DNA of 64,000 nt, taken from positions 1,054,001 through 1,118,000 of the forward strand of contig NZ_CP033926.1 of assembly GCF_003815775.1 (NCBI RefSeq), read 5' to 3'. This DNA comes from Chryseobacterium joostei. GTDB lineage: Bacteria; Bacteroidota; Bacteroidia; Flavobacteriales; Weeksellaceae. The stretch's first letter is position 1, and every line of letters begins with the position of its first letter. The notes below the pieces were generated by a model. It saw nothing but the letters and a program-made list of their open reading frames with translations. It did not search any database and was not told where the DNA came from. A program made the translations under genes and the position numbers. Of the stretch, positions 18,192 to 27,198 are shown in pieces.

Positions 18192-20213
18192 TTATTTAAA
18201 TCTTTTTTTAAAGCTGAACTTAAGTCTGTTCATCAATCCTGGTTCTATAATGTCAACTCCCAGCCCGAAATTGCTGTCAGCTACTGTATGGTGGTCATTT
18301 CTGAACTTTTCAAATTCGTTTTGTGGAATTTCAATATTGACCAATGGATCACATTCAATAGTAACTGTTGCTCCGTTCTTAGTTACTTTCTTACGGCTTT
18401 TATATTCAAAATAAGGATTATTAATGGTGCTTTCCTGAACTGTATATTTTTCTTCCGTATCAATCTTCTGATCGGTATACAAATTAATTTCATACTTCTC
18501 TCTATCGAAATTATGCCAAAACGGTAAATCTTTATGCATAAAATCCCTTGCACTCGCTTTCACTACATTTCTATCAAAGTACATCAGAAAACGATTATTT
18601 TGTGGATCCGTATAGTAAGGGTTATCAACGGTAGCAGAGTATTGAATTTTTATTTCATTTAACTTTTTATCATCGCTTACTACATCTATGACAGCATCCT
18701 TAAAGATATTTCTTACATCTGTTCCGTTTCTGTCATTAGAATAATTAAGACCATAAAAAAGGAAATTGTTCCAGCTGTCTATGATTTCCCTTTTATTGGT
18801 AACTTTAAAATACCTTCTCATCGCATTGGCGCGGTTCCCTTTATAAGTAGTTTCCACATTCAGCTTTCCTATTGATCCCTGCACATTAAGATCCACTTTT
18901 TCATTAAGGCAGAAATAAGGAAACTTAAACGGCTTTCTTATCTGAAGCTCCTGATCTCTTTTCACTTCAAGATAATGCATAAAATAGATAAACCCTCTGT
19001 TTTCAATCAACCCGAATTCATCTCTGATGGTAGCATCAATAAAGTATTCCTCACCTTTGTAGTTCACCTTTACCACCACATGATTGAAGTTCAGCAATGA
19101 AGGCAGATAATATTTAATGTAATAATCTGTGTTGAAATTCACCAACACAACAGAGGCATCCACTCCGATATAATCTAGGATAATCTTTAATAAAACAGAT
19201 TTTGCCTTACAATCTCCCTGTTTGTTTTCATAGGTTATGGCAGGCTCCTGTGGCTTATGACCATTCATTTCATCTGCATTGAAGATATAATAGATATGAT
19301 TCTGAACATATTCTATAGCAAACCTAAGTTTTTCATCCTGATCATGAATGTCATCCAGCTTTTCTACCACATTGGGGGCAAAGTCCTTTAAGGAAGATTT
19401 ACTGAAAATTTCCTCATAAAAAGGAACAATATAATTGGAAAGATCTTTCCAGTTGTTGTCTGTGGCAAAGTCTATATAAGGGAAGATCTCACGTCCAGCA
19501 TCTACAGGATTGATATAATTCTGTTCTTCAATAACGAAGCGTTCTCCTTTCTTTAGGTAATTAATTTCCGGTTCCAGAACATTTCCTTGTTCATCCCTGA
19601 AAAATGTTTTTTTATAAGCGATAGTCTCTTCACGTTCATTAATAAATGTAAACTTAAAACTTCCGTACGCCCAATAATTATCCGGACTTACCCAAACATA
19701 TTTTGAAAATTCCTTTCTCAGGAAATCACGATCTGTAAAAGGCTTAACCCTTGAGTCCTCCAGCACCAATACATCATATAGCCTAAGGTCTTTAATCGTA
19801 ATATTAATCTTTTTATTACTGCTCAGAACTCCCCCGCTACTTTGATTTTCGCTGTCGAGAACCTTAATTTTCGTATCCGGAATCTTATCTATTAAGACTC
19901 CATCTCTCAAAACACTAATCCTGTGAAGCTGATATATCTCATTTTCTTCCACAATAACATCAGAAACAGAGGCTCTTTCTAAATTTCCTGGCTCATTTAA
20001 AGTATAGGCCATACAGGCATACTCACTATTTTCCTTATTGCTTGTGTAATATTTTTTGTCTAAAAAGTAGCAATAATCCCGGCCGTCATCTGTTTGTTTT
20101 CTGGCAAATTCGGAATCTTTGATGCGGTCCATAATCTCCTGGTCCCCAATATTCCCCGCCCACATTTCAGGCTTCTGAATCCTGTAATTTTCAACTTGAA
20201 TTTGATTCTCCAT
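18192..20213 (-). CDS. DUF3857/transglutaminase-like protein, no signal peptide
   Basis: 673 residues. An N-terminal beta-rich DUF3857-type region (to about residue 270) is followed by a transglutaminase-like core: the Cys is in KQGDCKAKSVLL, the His in NFNHVVVKV and the Asp in YFIDAT, which together form a Cys-His-Asp triad. The remainder is a beta-rich domain. Many Bacteroidota relatives are secreted, but this one begins MENQIQVENY with no signal or helix, so it appears cytoplasmic. The family may act as a cysteine peptidase or crosslinking enzyme; the substrate is unknown. The gene stands on its own, divergent from the DUF4377 gene. Confidence 0.75.
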   Translation of the reverse strand: MENQIQVENYRIQKPEMWAGNIGDQEIMDRIKDSEFARKQTDDGRDYCYFLDKKYYTSNKENSEYACMAYTLNEPGNLERASVSDVIVEENEIYQLHRISVLRDGVLIDKIPDTKIKVLDSENQSSGGVLSSNKKINITIKDLRLYDVLVLEDSRVKPFTDRDFLRKEFSKYVWVSPDNYWAYGSFKFTFINEREETIAYKKTFFRDEQGNVLEPEINYLKKGERFVIEEQNYINPVDAGREIFPYIDFATDNNWKDLSNYIVPFYEEIFSKSSLKDFAPNVVEKLDDIHDQDEKLRFAIEYVQNHIYYIFNADEMNGHKPQEPAITYENKQGDCKAKSVLLKIILDYIGVDASVVLVNFNTDYYIKYYLPSLLNFNHVVVKVNYKGEEYFIDATIRDEFGLIENRGFIYFMHYLEVKRDQELQIRKPFKFPYFCLNEKVDLNVQGSIGKLNVETTYKGNRANAMRRYFKVTNKREIIDSWNNFLFYGLNYSNDRNGTDVRNIFKDAVIDVVSDDKKLNEIKIQYSATVDNPYYTDPQNNRFLMYFDRNVVKASARDFMHKDLPFWHNFDREKYEINLYTDQKIDTEEKYTVQESTINNPYFEYKSRKKVTKNGATVTIECDPLVNIEIPQNEFEKFRNDHHTVADSNFGLGVDIIEPGLMNRLKFSFKKRFK

Positions 20214-20361
20214 ATTTATATTTACGTATTATGTTCTTTGGTTATGATCATTAAGAACCTCAAATTAAATGATTAAAAAACTAAAAAACAATAGAAGAAC
20301 TGCGACAATTCGCGAAAAAGTTCGGCATGGTAATTGCCAAGTATGGTCTAAAATCAAGTTT

Positions 20362-20973
20362 ATGAAAAGTATAGCAACAATTCTAAAAGGGGCAGCACCT
20401 GCATTAGCATTATTCGCAATGACACAATGTACAACCACCGCAGGAGTATCCTCAGCTGATGAAAAAACATTCATCGTAGGACCACAAACCGCAGATTGTA
20501 CAGGAGTAGCTCCTATGAAATGTCTGCAGGTAAAGGAGAAGGCATCAGAAAACTGGACTAATTTCTACACAAACATCGATGGATTTACCTACGAGCCCGG
20601 ATATGAATATGTTTTAAAGGTAAAAACAGAAAAAATAGCAAATCCACCCGCTGATGGTTCTTCCATCAAGTACACTTTGGTAAAGCAGGTTTCCAAAACT
20701 AAAAAAGAAGTGGCAGCCAACGAAAAAACACTTATCATAGGATCACAAACTGTAGATTGTTCTGCAGGAGCGGGACGTATGAAGTGTATGCAGGTAAAAG
20801 AGAATGCTTCTGAAAGCTGGAGTAACTTCTACAGCCATATTGAAGGGTTTACTTATGAACCAGGTTATGAATATGTTTTGAAGGTAAAAACAGAAAAAAT
20901 TGCCAATCCACCGGCAGACGCATCTTCAATTAAATATACATTGATAGAGCAGGCTTCCAAAACCAAGAAATAA
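20362..20973 (+). CDS. Lipoprotein with two tandem DUF4377 domains
   Basis: Starting at the ATG at 20362 gives 203 residues with a lipoprotein signal (hydrophobic core, AMTQC). The frame is open further upstream to 20269, but that stretch is basic and would bury the signal. The mature part is two nearly identical units of about 82 residues, each with a Cys pair, WxNFYxxIxGFTYEPGYEYVLKVK and KIANPPAD..SSIKYTL, the DUF4377 signature. The family is often found near HslJ-type proteins; its role is unknown. A strong terminator follows directly. Confidence 0.8.
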   Translation: MKSIATILKGAAPALALFAMTQCTTTAGVSSADEKTFIVGPQTADCTGVAPMKCLQVKEKASENWTNFYTNIDGFTYEPGYEYVLKVKTEKIANPPADGSSIKYTLVKQVSKTKKEVAANEKTLIIGSQTVDCSAGAGRMKCMQVKENASESWSNFYSHIEGFTYEPGYEYVLKVKTEKIANPPADASSIKYTLIEQASKTKK

Positions 20974-20982
20974 TAATAAAAA

Positions 20983-21012
20983 ACTCCGAAGAAATTTCTT
21001 CGGAGTTTTTTT
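20983..21012 (+). terminator. Rho-independent terminator after DUF4377 gene
   Basis: ACTCCGAAGAAA pairs with TTTCTTCGGAGT (20983-21006, no real loop beyond AAATTT), followed by a run of T. It lies 9 bases past the stop. Confidence 0.85.
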
Positions 21013-21085
21013 ATCTGTACATCTGAAATAAAAGCTTTTATCAAACAATTGATATGCTTATTTATTCAGTATTTCTATTTCTTCA

Positions 21086-22024
21086 TTAATATCCCTGCTC
21101 TTTTTGAGGAGGTTCAGGATATTTCCCTTTGCTTACTTCTCCTACAGTATTGGCTGTAGTCATAGCCACTACCAGATCATTCAGCATATTGCTTGCTGCC
21201 GTAGGTGAATTGGGAAGAAGCACAAGGTTGCTTCGGGTACTTGCTCCTACAGAATGTAAAGTATCATAATGCTGCGTTACCACAATAAGTGCAGATGCTT
21301 CATGCGAATTGATATCCACATTGTTCAGCATTCTTACAGATTCTTCAAGACCTTTTGCAATTTCTCTTCTTTGATCTGCAATCCCCTGTCCTTGTAGCTT
21401 TTTAGATTCTGCTTCAGCTTTTGCTACAGCAACAATTCTGATTCTTTGCGCTTCAGATTCATATTCTGCGGCTGTTTTTTCTCTTTCGGCAGCGTTGATT
21501 CTGTTCATGGCATGCTTTACCTGCTCATCCGGATCAATATCCGTTACCAGTGCCTTGATAATATCATATCCGTAGCTGTTCATCGCTTCCTGAAGTTCAC
21601 CTTTTACAGCTACTGCAATATCATCTTTTCTTACGAAAACATCATCCAGTTTCATTTTAGGAACTTCTGCACGTACTACATCAAATACAAAGGATGTAAT
21701 TTGGTTTTCAGGATTTTCCAAACGATAATACGCATCTCCTACTTGGTTTCTGATTACCTGATACTGAACAGAAATTTTCATTTTAATGAATACATTATCC
21801 AATGTCTTGGTATCAATCATCACATCCAACTGCTGAATTCTAAGATTCAGTCTTTTAGCAATCTGATCAATGATAGGAAGCTTAAGATGCAATCCGGAGT
21901 GCTTTACTCCCTGAAATTTTCCAAAACGTTCAATAATAACTGCAGTTTCCTGCTTCACTACAAAGAACGATGCAAATAAAATGATTAGCCCGAATAAAAT
22001 AACGGGTGCTAGAAAAATACCCAT
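21086..22024 (-). CDS. SPFH/Band 7 (stomatin-like) membrane protein
   Basis: 312 residues: one N-terminal transmembrane helix (about 4-23), then the SPFH core with VVKQETAVIIERFGKF, GLHLKLP, and LDVMIDTKTLDN, and a coiled-coil rich in Ala, Glu and Arg (about residues 185-235: AEREKTAAEYESEAQRIR). This order is that of stomatin/paraslipin-type proteins, which oligomerise on membranes and scaffold microdomains or regulate FtsH-like proteases. No NfeD partner gene is adjacent. Upstream lies the dgt gene on the same strand with a 108-base gap. Confidence 0.88.
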   Translation of the reverse strand: MGIFLAPVILFGLIILFASFFVVKQETAVIIERFGKFQGVKHSGLHLKLPIIDQIAKRLNLRIQQLDVMIDTKTLDNVFIKMKISVQYQVIRNQVGDAYYRLENPENQITSFVFDVVRAEVPKMKLDDVFVRKDDIAVAVKGELQEAMNSYGYDIIKALVTDIDPDEQVKHAMNRINAAEREKTAAEYESEAQRIRIVAVAKAEAESKKLQGQGIADQRREIAKGLEESVRMLNNVDINSHEASALIVVTQHYDTLHSVGASTRSNLVLLPNSPTAASNMLNDLVVAMTTANTVGEVSKGKYPEPPQKEQGY

Positions 22025-22132
22025 AGTTTAAGTTTTTATAATAAGTAGTAATAATATGTGCTTTGTTAAACTATTCAAGCTCATTTTAATAAGTTGAAAC
22101 AGTTTTTCATAAATATACTACTTATTTTCAAA

Positions 22133-23491
22133 CTAAACGGTCATTCCGATGTCTATTCCCTTAATTTTTCGATATAAATCTGTAGCGTAGTTATCCGTCA
22201 TTCCTGAAACGAAATCGATAATTCCGAGAACTTTCTGATAGTCTGTACCGTTATCATAAACAAACTGTCTTGGAAGAAGCTTTAATGCTTTTTTATCGTA
22301 GGACTTTCTTTCATTATCCGGCTTCAGAATGGATGGAATAAAGTGATCCAGTAATTCATACATTACATTGTATCCTGCATTCTCAATTTCCACAACGGCC
22401 TTATGATTATAAATTTTTTCAATGGAGAAAGATTCTATATCCTGCAAAGCGTTGTTTTCAGATTTATAGATATCCAAAAGTCCTTTATCCAGATTACCCT
22501 TCAGAATTGTGTCAAAGTTCTGCTTATAGATCTCAAGGGATTTATTAATTAGAGCATTGATTGCTTTGGCTCTTAAATAAGAAATTTTCTCATTTTCATT
22601 GGAAATGGAAGCCAGTTTATTTTTAACCTTATCCATATCATTGGTTTCGGATTTCACCAGTTCAAAGAAAAGGTTTTCACAGTCTGAAGTGGATACAATT
22701 CCGAGTCTGTGTGCATCCTCCATATCAATAATATTATAGCAGATATCATCGGCAGCCTCTACCAGCCATACAAACGGATGTCTTTTAAAGATATGAGGTT
22801 CTTCGCATTCAGAAATAAGCTGGGTTCCTTTTGCTATCTCAAGGAAGATATCCTTCTCATTCTGGAAGAACCCAAATTTTTTACGATGAATAATTCCTTT
22901 TTGCTTGGCTACGGCTTCACATGGGTATTTTGCAATACTTGCCAATGTAGAAAAAGTAAGCTGAATCCCTCCCGCATCTTTTCCCTGCTGTTGCTGAGCC
23001 AATACTCTGATCGCGTTTGCATTTCCTTCAAAATTAACCAAATCTGCCCATTCCTTTTCATTGAATTTTGATTTCAGATCCTTTTCATTCCTTTCAAAAT
23101 AGCTTGCAATGGCATCTTCTCCGGAATGCCCGAAAGCAGGATTTCCCACATCATGGCAAAGACATGCTGCGGCAATTACATTTCCTAAATTGTATAGATA
23201 AAAATTCTTTGAATCTTCGGTAAGGTCATTTTTATAATCCTCAACAATAAATTCACCAATAATACTTCCTAAACTTCTTCCTACAGACGACACTTCCAGT
23301 GAATGTGTAAGCCTGTTGTGTACAAAAACACTTCCGGGAAGAGGAAAAACCTGAGTTTTATTTTGCAGCCTTCTGAAAGCTGAAGAGAAGATTATTCTAT
23401 CGAAATCTCTTTGAAAATCAGTTCTTGAAACCTTAGTTTGCGGATTGTTTCCTGTACGTTGATTGGTGAAAATCTGGTTTAAATTCATCAT
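22133..23491 (-). CDS. dgt: Deoxyguanosinetriphosphate triphosphohydrolase (dGTPase)
   Basis: 452 residues of the HD-domain dNTPase family. Metal-binding residues are visible: His in RLTHSLEVS, the His-Asp pair in CLCHDVGNPAFGHSG, and the later Asp in AADDICYNIIDMED. The enzyme hydrolyses dGTP (or other dNTPs) to deoxynucleoside and triphosphate, controlling dNTP pools in the cytoplasm. The start is either of two adjacent ATGs. TAATTTTG, a perfect -7 box, lies at 23496-23503 only 4 bases before the ATG, so if it is used the transcript would be leaderless or start slightly inside. Confidence 0.92.
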   Translation of the reverse strand: MMNLNQIFTNQRTGNNPQTKVSRTDFQRDFDRIIFSSAFRRLQNKTQVFPLPGSVFVHNRLTHSLEVSSVGRSLGSIIGEFIVEDYKNDLTEDSKNFYLYNLGNVIAAACLCHDVGNPAFGHSGEDAIASYFERNEKDLKSKFNEKEWADLVNFEGNANAIRVLAQQQQGKDAGGIQLTFSTLASIAKYPCEAVAKQKGIIHRKKFGFFQNEKDIFLEIAKGTQLISECEEPHIFKRHPFVWLVEAADDICYNIIDMEDAHRLGIVSTSDCENLFFELVKSETNDMDKVKNKLASISNENEKISYLRAKAINALINKSLEIYKQNFDTILKGNLDKGLLDIYKSENNALQDIESFSIEKIYNHKAVVEIENAGYNVMYELLDHFIPSILKPDNERKSYDKKALKLLPRQFVYDNGTDYQKVLGIIDFVSGMTDNYATDLYRKIKGIDIGMTV

Positions 23492-23495
23492 TTTT

Positions 23496-23503
23496 CAAAA
23501 TTA
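23496..23503 (-). promoter_or_regulatory. -7 box abutting dgt start
   Basis: TAATTTTG on the minus strand matches TAnnTTTG perfectly, but ends 4 bases before the annotated ATG. No TTG lies at the expected distance, so it may be chance. Confidence 0.3.
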
Positions 23504-23702
23504 CTCCAAATTTTAATTTTATGGAATAGTATTTAGATTTTTATTAAAGAGATCTCTCATTCAAAAAATCTATTGCAGTAAATGTTTTTCATGGACGGAA
23601 GCCAGAAGAAAATAGTCTACATTTGGTATACTGAAGCAGAATGAGGAATATTGTTTTATTTCTAAAAAATAATTCAGATACACCATTAAAATTCTTTTGT
23701 AA

Positions 23703-24329
23703 ATGACAGACAACACATGGCTCAACAGATGGGATAAGAGATATGGCAGCGAACAGTTTGCGTACGGAACGGATCCTAATCATTATCTAAAAGAACAACT
23801 GAACAAATTAAGCCCCGGCCGCATCCTTTTCCCGGCAGAAGGCGAAGGACGAAATGCTGTTTTTGCAGCTACAAAAGGATGGAATGTTTCTGCTTTTGAC
23901 ATCAGTGCCAATGGTCAGAAGAAAGCTTTTCAGCTTGCTGAACAAAACCACGTGAATATTGATTATCAGGTGGGAGAATTATCTACTTTGAATTATCAGA
24001 AAGAGCAGTTTGATGTGATCGCGCTTATTTACGCCCATTTTCCGGCATCTGTTAAATCTTCGATACATCAAATGTTGAATCAGTATCTGCGCAAAGGCGG
24101 TTTTATTATTTTTGAGGCTTTCAGTAAAAATCATCTTGAATACATTGCCAAAGATGAAAAAGTAGGAGGCCCAAAAGATATTGAATCCCTGTTTTCTATA
24201 GATGAAATTAAAGCTGATTTTCCGGATTATAATATCGTGGAACTTACAGAAACAAAGATTGATCTTAATGAAGGCTTATTTCATAACGGAACAGGCTCTG
24301 TTATTCGTTTTGTGGGTCAGAAAATGTAA
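23703..24329 (+). CDS. Class I SAM-dependent methyltransferase (TehB-like)
   Basis: 208 residues. Motif I of the Rossmann methyltransferase fold is [15 protein letters not shown] (about residues 41-55), followed by the acidic strand end VSAFDIS and motif IV-like [12 protein letters not shown]. The N-terminus [21 protein letters not shown] is typical of TehB/thiopurine-type small methyltransferases that act on metalloids, thiols or other small molecules. The substrate is unknown. It is transcribed alone and convergent with the LytTR gene. Confidence 0.85.
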   Translation: MTDNTWLNRWDKRYGSEQFAYGTDPNHYLKEQLNKLSPGRILFPAEGEGRNAVFAATKGWNVSAFDISANGQKKAFQLAEQNHVNIDYQVGELSTLNYQKEQFDVIALIYAHFPASVKSSIHQMLNQYLRKGGFIIFEAFSKNHLEYIAKDEKVGGPKDIESLFSIDEIKADFPDYNIVELTETKIDLNEGLFHNGTGSVIRFVGQKM

Positions 24330-24355
24330 ACTTAATGAAGTCTTTATTGATGATT

Positions 24356-25084
24356 TTATAAGTCAGAATTGAGAAATCCCCCGGCATATTTTGCGAAAAA
24401 ATCGGCTCTATATACTTCTCCGATTGGGATCTCAGCCTCTTCAATATATATATTATGATTATCAAAGGAATCAATATACTCTGTATTCACAACATATGAT
24501 TTACTCACCCGAATAAAGTTTTCTCCGGACATTTTCTGATGGATTGTTTTCAGGTTCATTGCGGTGATGAGTTTCTGTTGCTTCGTATGCATTACAACAT
24601 AATCTTTCAAGCCTTCGATAAACTTAATATCCGAAAAGCTGATCTTGTAAAACCGTCGGTCTGCCTTGATGAATAAAAAATCTGTGGTATTAGATTCTAC
24701 TGTATTTTTGATCGTATCCTTAGACAAAAGTTCTGTATATAGGATTGCTTTATCTATCGCCTTTTCTAATCTTTGGGGATCAATGGGCTTCAGCAGATAG
24801 TCTACCGCTTCAAGCTCATAGCTTTTCAGTGCATATTGGGAATAAGCTGTGGTAAAGATAATCAGAGATCTCTTGGGAAGCATTTCAGCAAACTCCAGCC
24901 CTGTTACCATCGGCATTTCAATATCCAGAAAAATAAGGTCTACATCATTATCCTTAAGAAACTCCATTGCTGATGGTGCATTGGAAAATTCGCCGAGAAT
25001 ATCAATCTTTGAGGCTTCTTCAATCAGTGATCGCATTTCTGATCTTGCCAAAGGTTCATCATCTACTATAATACAGTTCATCAT
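24356..25084 (-). CDS. LytTR-family response regulator
   Basis: 242 residues. An N-terminal receiver domain has the acidic pocket VDDE (Asp8-Asp9), phosphoacceptor Asp54 in LIFLDIEMP and Lys in LLKPID. The C-terminal LytTR DNA-binding domain (about residues 135-240) includes FIEGLKDYVVMHT and RVSKSYVVN. It pairs with the overlapping histidine kinase gene upstream (4-base ATGA overlap). Such regulators bind two short direct repeats spaced about two helical turns; candidate repeats lie at 26265-26298. Confidence 0.92.
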   Translation of the reverse strand: MMNCIIVDDEPLARSEMRSLIEEASKIDILGEFSNAPSAMEFLKDNDVDLIFLDIEMPMVTGLEFAEMLPKRSLIIFTTAYSQYALKSYELEAVDYLLKPIDPQRLEKAIDKAILYTELLSKDTIKNTVESNTTDFLFIKADRRFYKISFSDIKFIEGLKDYVVMHTKQQKLITAMNLKTIHQKMSGENFIRVSKSYVVNTEYIDSFDNHNIYIEEAEIPIGEVYRADFFAKYAGGFLNSDL

Positions 25085-26157
25085 ACAGGAATTATTAAAT
25101 TAACGGTATATTCTTTTTGTTCTGAATTGATATTTAGCTCAAAGGTATCATTATACAACAATTCCAGCCTTCTGGTGATATTGGCAAGCCCAAGCCCGCT
25201 GTTTTTCTTATCAGAGATGATATAATCCGGATTTCTGGAATTTACACAGATAAAGTGAAGCAGCTTATCTTCAATTCTGATCTCTATTTTCACATAGGAT
25301 TCTTTTCCACTGATATCTACACTATGTTTCACTGCATTTTCTACAAAGGTTGTAAATAAGTTTGGAGGAATAAAGGTGGTATTAATGGTTCTTTTATCAG
25401 CCTCAGTATGAATTTCAAAGGAAAAATGCTCTCGTCTTATTTTTTCAAGGTTCAAAAAATTGGACAGAAAATCAATTTCTGAAGTCAACAAGGTTTTTTC
25501 TTCACTGTTTTCATACAGCTGATACCTTAGAAACTCTGAAAGTTTTACAATAACCACAGATGCTTTTGCAGGATCTGTTCTTATCAAGGCCTTTACATTG
25601 TTCAGCATATTGAACAGAAAGTGAGGGTTGATCTGGTTCCTAAGCTCATTTAGCTCCATATTCAGGGTAAGATTGCTCAGTTCGTTGATTCTTTTATTAT
25701 CATTGATCCACTTCTGCAAAAGCTTGATTGTAGTGGTTGTCAGAATAATAGGAATACACATTAACACTCCCTCATAGATTCCTCCTTTTTCATTCTCCCG
25801 ATGAATATTATCAATCCTGAAATCAGCAAAAAGAGTTCTTAAACCATATCCGATAATATTAAGCCCTACAACTCCCAATACAACAAGTAATACCAGATAA
25901 CTGAGGTATCGCGTTTTAAAGAAAAACCGAGGAACCAATATATAGGTATTAATGTAAACCATGACAATAAGTGCCATATATACAAAGAATAGCACATAAA
26001 ACTGAACGGTTCCTGAATAAGGCTGCCAAAATCTGGAACTGTACAGCAAAAGAAAAAAAAAGATAAGGAATAACAGATGTCTCCGAAATCTATATTTTCT
26101 CTCCACCAGAAAGTCCATTACAAATGTTTCTTTAAATTTCCACGGGCTGTATTTCAT
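25081..26157 (-). CDS. LytS/YehU-type sensor histidine kinase
   Basis: 358 residues. Four hydrophobic helices (about 28-43, 51-70, 85-107, 128-143) form a membrane sensor part; then a short coiled-coil leads to the His-kinase motif NQINPHFLFN with phospho-acceptor His179 and an ATPase domain with the N box FVENAVKHS and the G box GLGLANI. There is no extracellular domain, so the ligand is probably sensed within the membrane. It overlaps the regulator gene by 4 bases. A predicted promoter lies at 26183-26210. Confidence 0.92.
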   Translation of the reverse strand: MKYSPWKFKETFVMDFLVERKYRFRRHLLFLIFFFLLLYSSRFWQPYSGTVQFYVLFFVYMALIVMVYINTYILVPRFFFKTRYLSYLVLLVVLGVVGLNIIGYGLRTLFADFRIDNIHRENEKGGIYEGVLMCIPIILTTTTIKLLQKWINDNKRINELSNLTLNMELNELRNQINPHFLFNMLNNVKALIRTDPAKASVVIVKLSEFLRYQLYENSEEKTLLTSEIDFLSNFLNLEKIRREHFSFEIHTEADKRTINTTFIPPNLFTTFVENAVKHSVDISGKESYVKIEIRIEDKLLHFICVNSRNPDYIISDKKNSGLGLANITRRLELLYNDTFELNINSEQKEYTVNLIIPV

Positions 26158-26182
26158 AATATGAGGCTAGCTTTATCATTAA

Positions 26183-26210
26183 CAAAAATAGTCATTAACG
26201 TAAATTACAA
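26183..26210 (-). promoter_or_regulatory. Predicted promoter of LytS/LytTR operon
   Basis: On the minus strand TTG (26208-26210), a 17-base spacer and a perfect TATTTTTG -7 box (26183-26190), 25 bases before the kinase start. This is the best full promoter match in the window. Confidence 0.6.
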
Positions 26211-26219
26211 CTATTTTAT

Positions 26220-26298
26220 TATACAAAAGCCTGGTTTTATTATACTAACTATGGACATCCTGGGTTTTGTATAAAATACAAGCCATTTTGTATAAAAA
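26220..26298. promoter_or_regulatory. Repeated TTTTGTATA element, candidate LytTR operator
   Basis: TTTTGTATAAAAT at 26265 and TTTTGTATAAAAA at 26286 are direct repeats with a 21-base period. A third copy in inverse orientation starts at 26220 (TATACAAAAGCCTGG), forming a 13-of-15 inverted repeat with 26259-26273. The cluster lies between the LytS operon promoter and the divergent gene at 26345. Two-turn spacing fits known LytTR sites; the link is inference. Confidence 0.4.
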
Positions 26299-26344
26299 TA
26301 AAATCTGCCTTTGATATTCTGTATTTCTTTGTAGTCTTTAAAAA

Positions 26345-26779
26345 ATGAGCATGGAATTAACGACTTTTCACGAATTAACAAAGGAAATATCATTGGAATG
26401 TTTTTTTATGACAGAATCTCAAAAGGAAGAAAAAGTAATACAGCTTATCGACTTGCACCACTTTGTAGAGTGCTTTGACCCGAAGATAAAAATCCTGAAC
26501 TACATTCACCATTCTATTAATATTGTAGAACAAAACGGTGAAAAGAAAGGTATTCTATTTTGTGACCTAAACCACTCTTCCGTTCCGGACAGCAATGCTT
26601 CAGAAGAATTTAAAAGAAGATATGAACTCTCTGAAATCTGGTTTGTTTTTGTAGAAGAAACGTCTGCTTCCAATATAGCCAACTATACTGATGCAATTAT
26701 TGAAAACAGTCTGGATATTTTTTATGATAGAATTTTTTCATTCAATTTTTTCCAATCTATTATAAAGAGGTTGAAATAA
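26345..26779 (+). CDS. Hypothetical cytoplasmic protein divergent from LytS
   Basis: 144 residues, no signal or membrane helix, with acidic and aromatic content. Visible stretches are IHHSINIVEQNGEKKGILFCDLNHSS and SEIWFVFVEETSASN, alternating strand and helix. No family is recognised. It is transcribed away from the LytS/LytTR operon across the repeated TTTTGTATA element, so it is a candidate member of that regulon. The start could also be the second ATG three residues later. Confidence 0.6.
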   Translation: MSMELTTFHELTKEISLECFFMTESQKEEKVIQLIDLHHFVECFDPKIKILNYIHHSINIVEQNGEKKGILFCDLNHSSVPDSNASEEFKRRYELSEIWFVFVEETSASNIANYTDAIIENSLDIFYDRIFSFNFFQSIIKRLK

Positions 26780-26837
26780 ATGACAGGCAGCTAACGAGTC
26801 CTGTTTGATAATTTTAATAGACGATCAGTTTAATCAA

Positions 26838-27173
26838 TTAATGCGTTCCCATTTTTGAAAATACATTAATAACAACTACCCCAATAACGATAAGAGCAAT
26901 CCCTATAATAGCCGGTAAATCCGGAACCTGCTTGAAAGCTATAATCCCGATCATTGTTATAAAGACAATCCCGACTCCTGACCAAATAGCGTAAGTAATT
27001 CCTACCGGAATCTGACGAAGCGTTAAGCTCAAACAGTAAAAAGCACAGGCATATCCTATTACGGTAACAACAGATGGCCACAGTTTAGAAAATTCTTCCG
27101 ATTTTTTCAGAAAAGTGGTGGCAATAATTTCAAATATAATAGCCAAGGCAAGAAAAATATAACTGCGTCCCAT
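26838..27173 (-). CDS. SMR-family multidrug efflux protein
   Basis: 111 residues with four transmembrane helices, the normal length for small multidrug resistance transporters. The essential membrane Glu is Glu15 in IIFEIIATTFLKKSEEF, matching EmrE Glu14, and the signature GITYAIWSGVG is present. It would exchange protons for lipophilic cations as a dimer in the inner membrane. It is a single gene, so it is more like EmrE/QacE than the paired SMR types. A TACTTTTG -7 box lies at 27191-27198. Confidence 0.9.
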   Translation of the reverse strand: MGRSYIFLALAIIFEIIATTFLKKSEEFSKLWPSVVTVIGYACAFYCLSLTLRQIPVGITYAIWSGVGIVFITMIGIIAFKQVPDLPAIIGIALIVIGVVVINVFSKMGTH

Positions 27174-27190
27174 ACGTGTATTCTTTTATG

Positions 27191-27198
27191 CAAAAGTA
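27191..27198 (-). promoter_or_regulatory. -7 box before SMR gene
   Basis: TACTTTTG on the minus strand matches TAnnTTTG perfectly, 17 bases before the start codon. No TTG is found at the -33 position. Confidence 0.4.

Noticed and set aside
20269..20361. Upstream extension of the DUF4377 lipoprotein
   Set aside because: It is strongly basic and would destroy the lipoprotein signal that begins at 20362.
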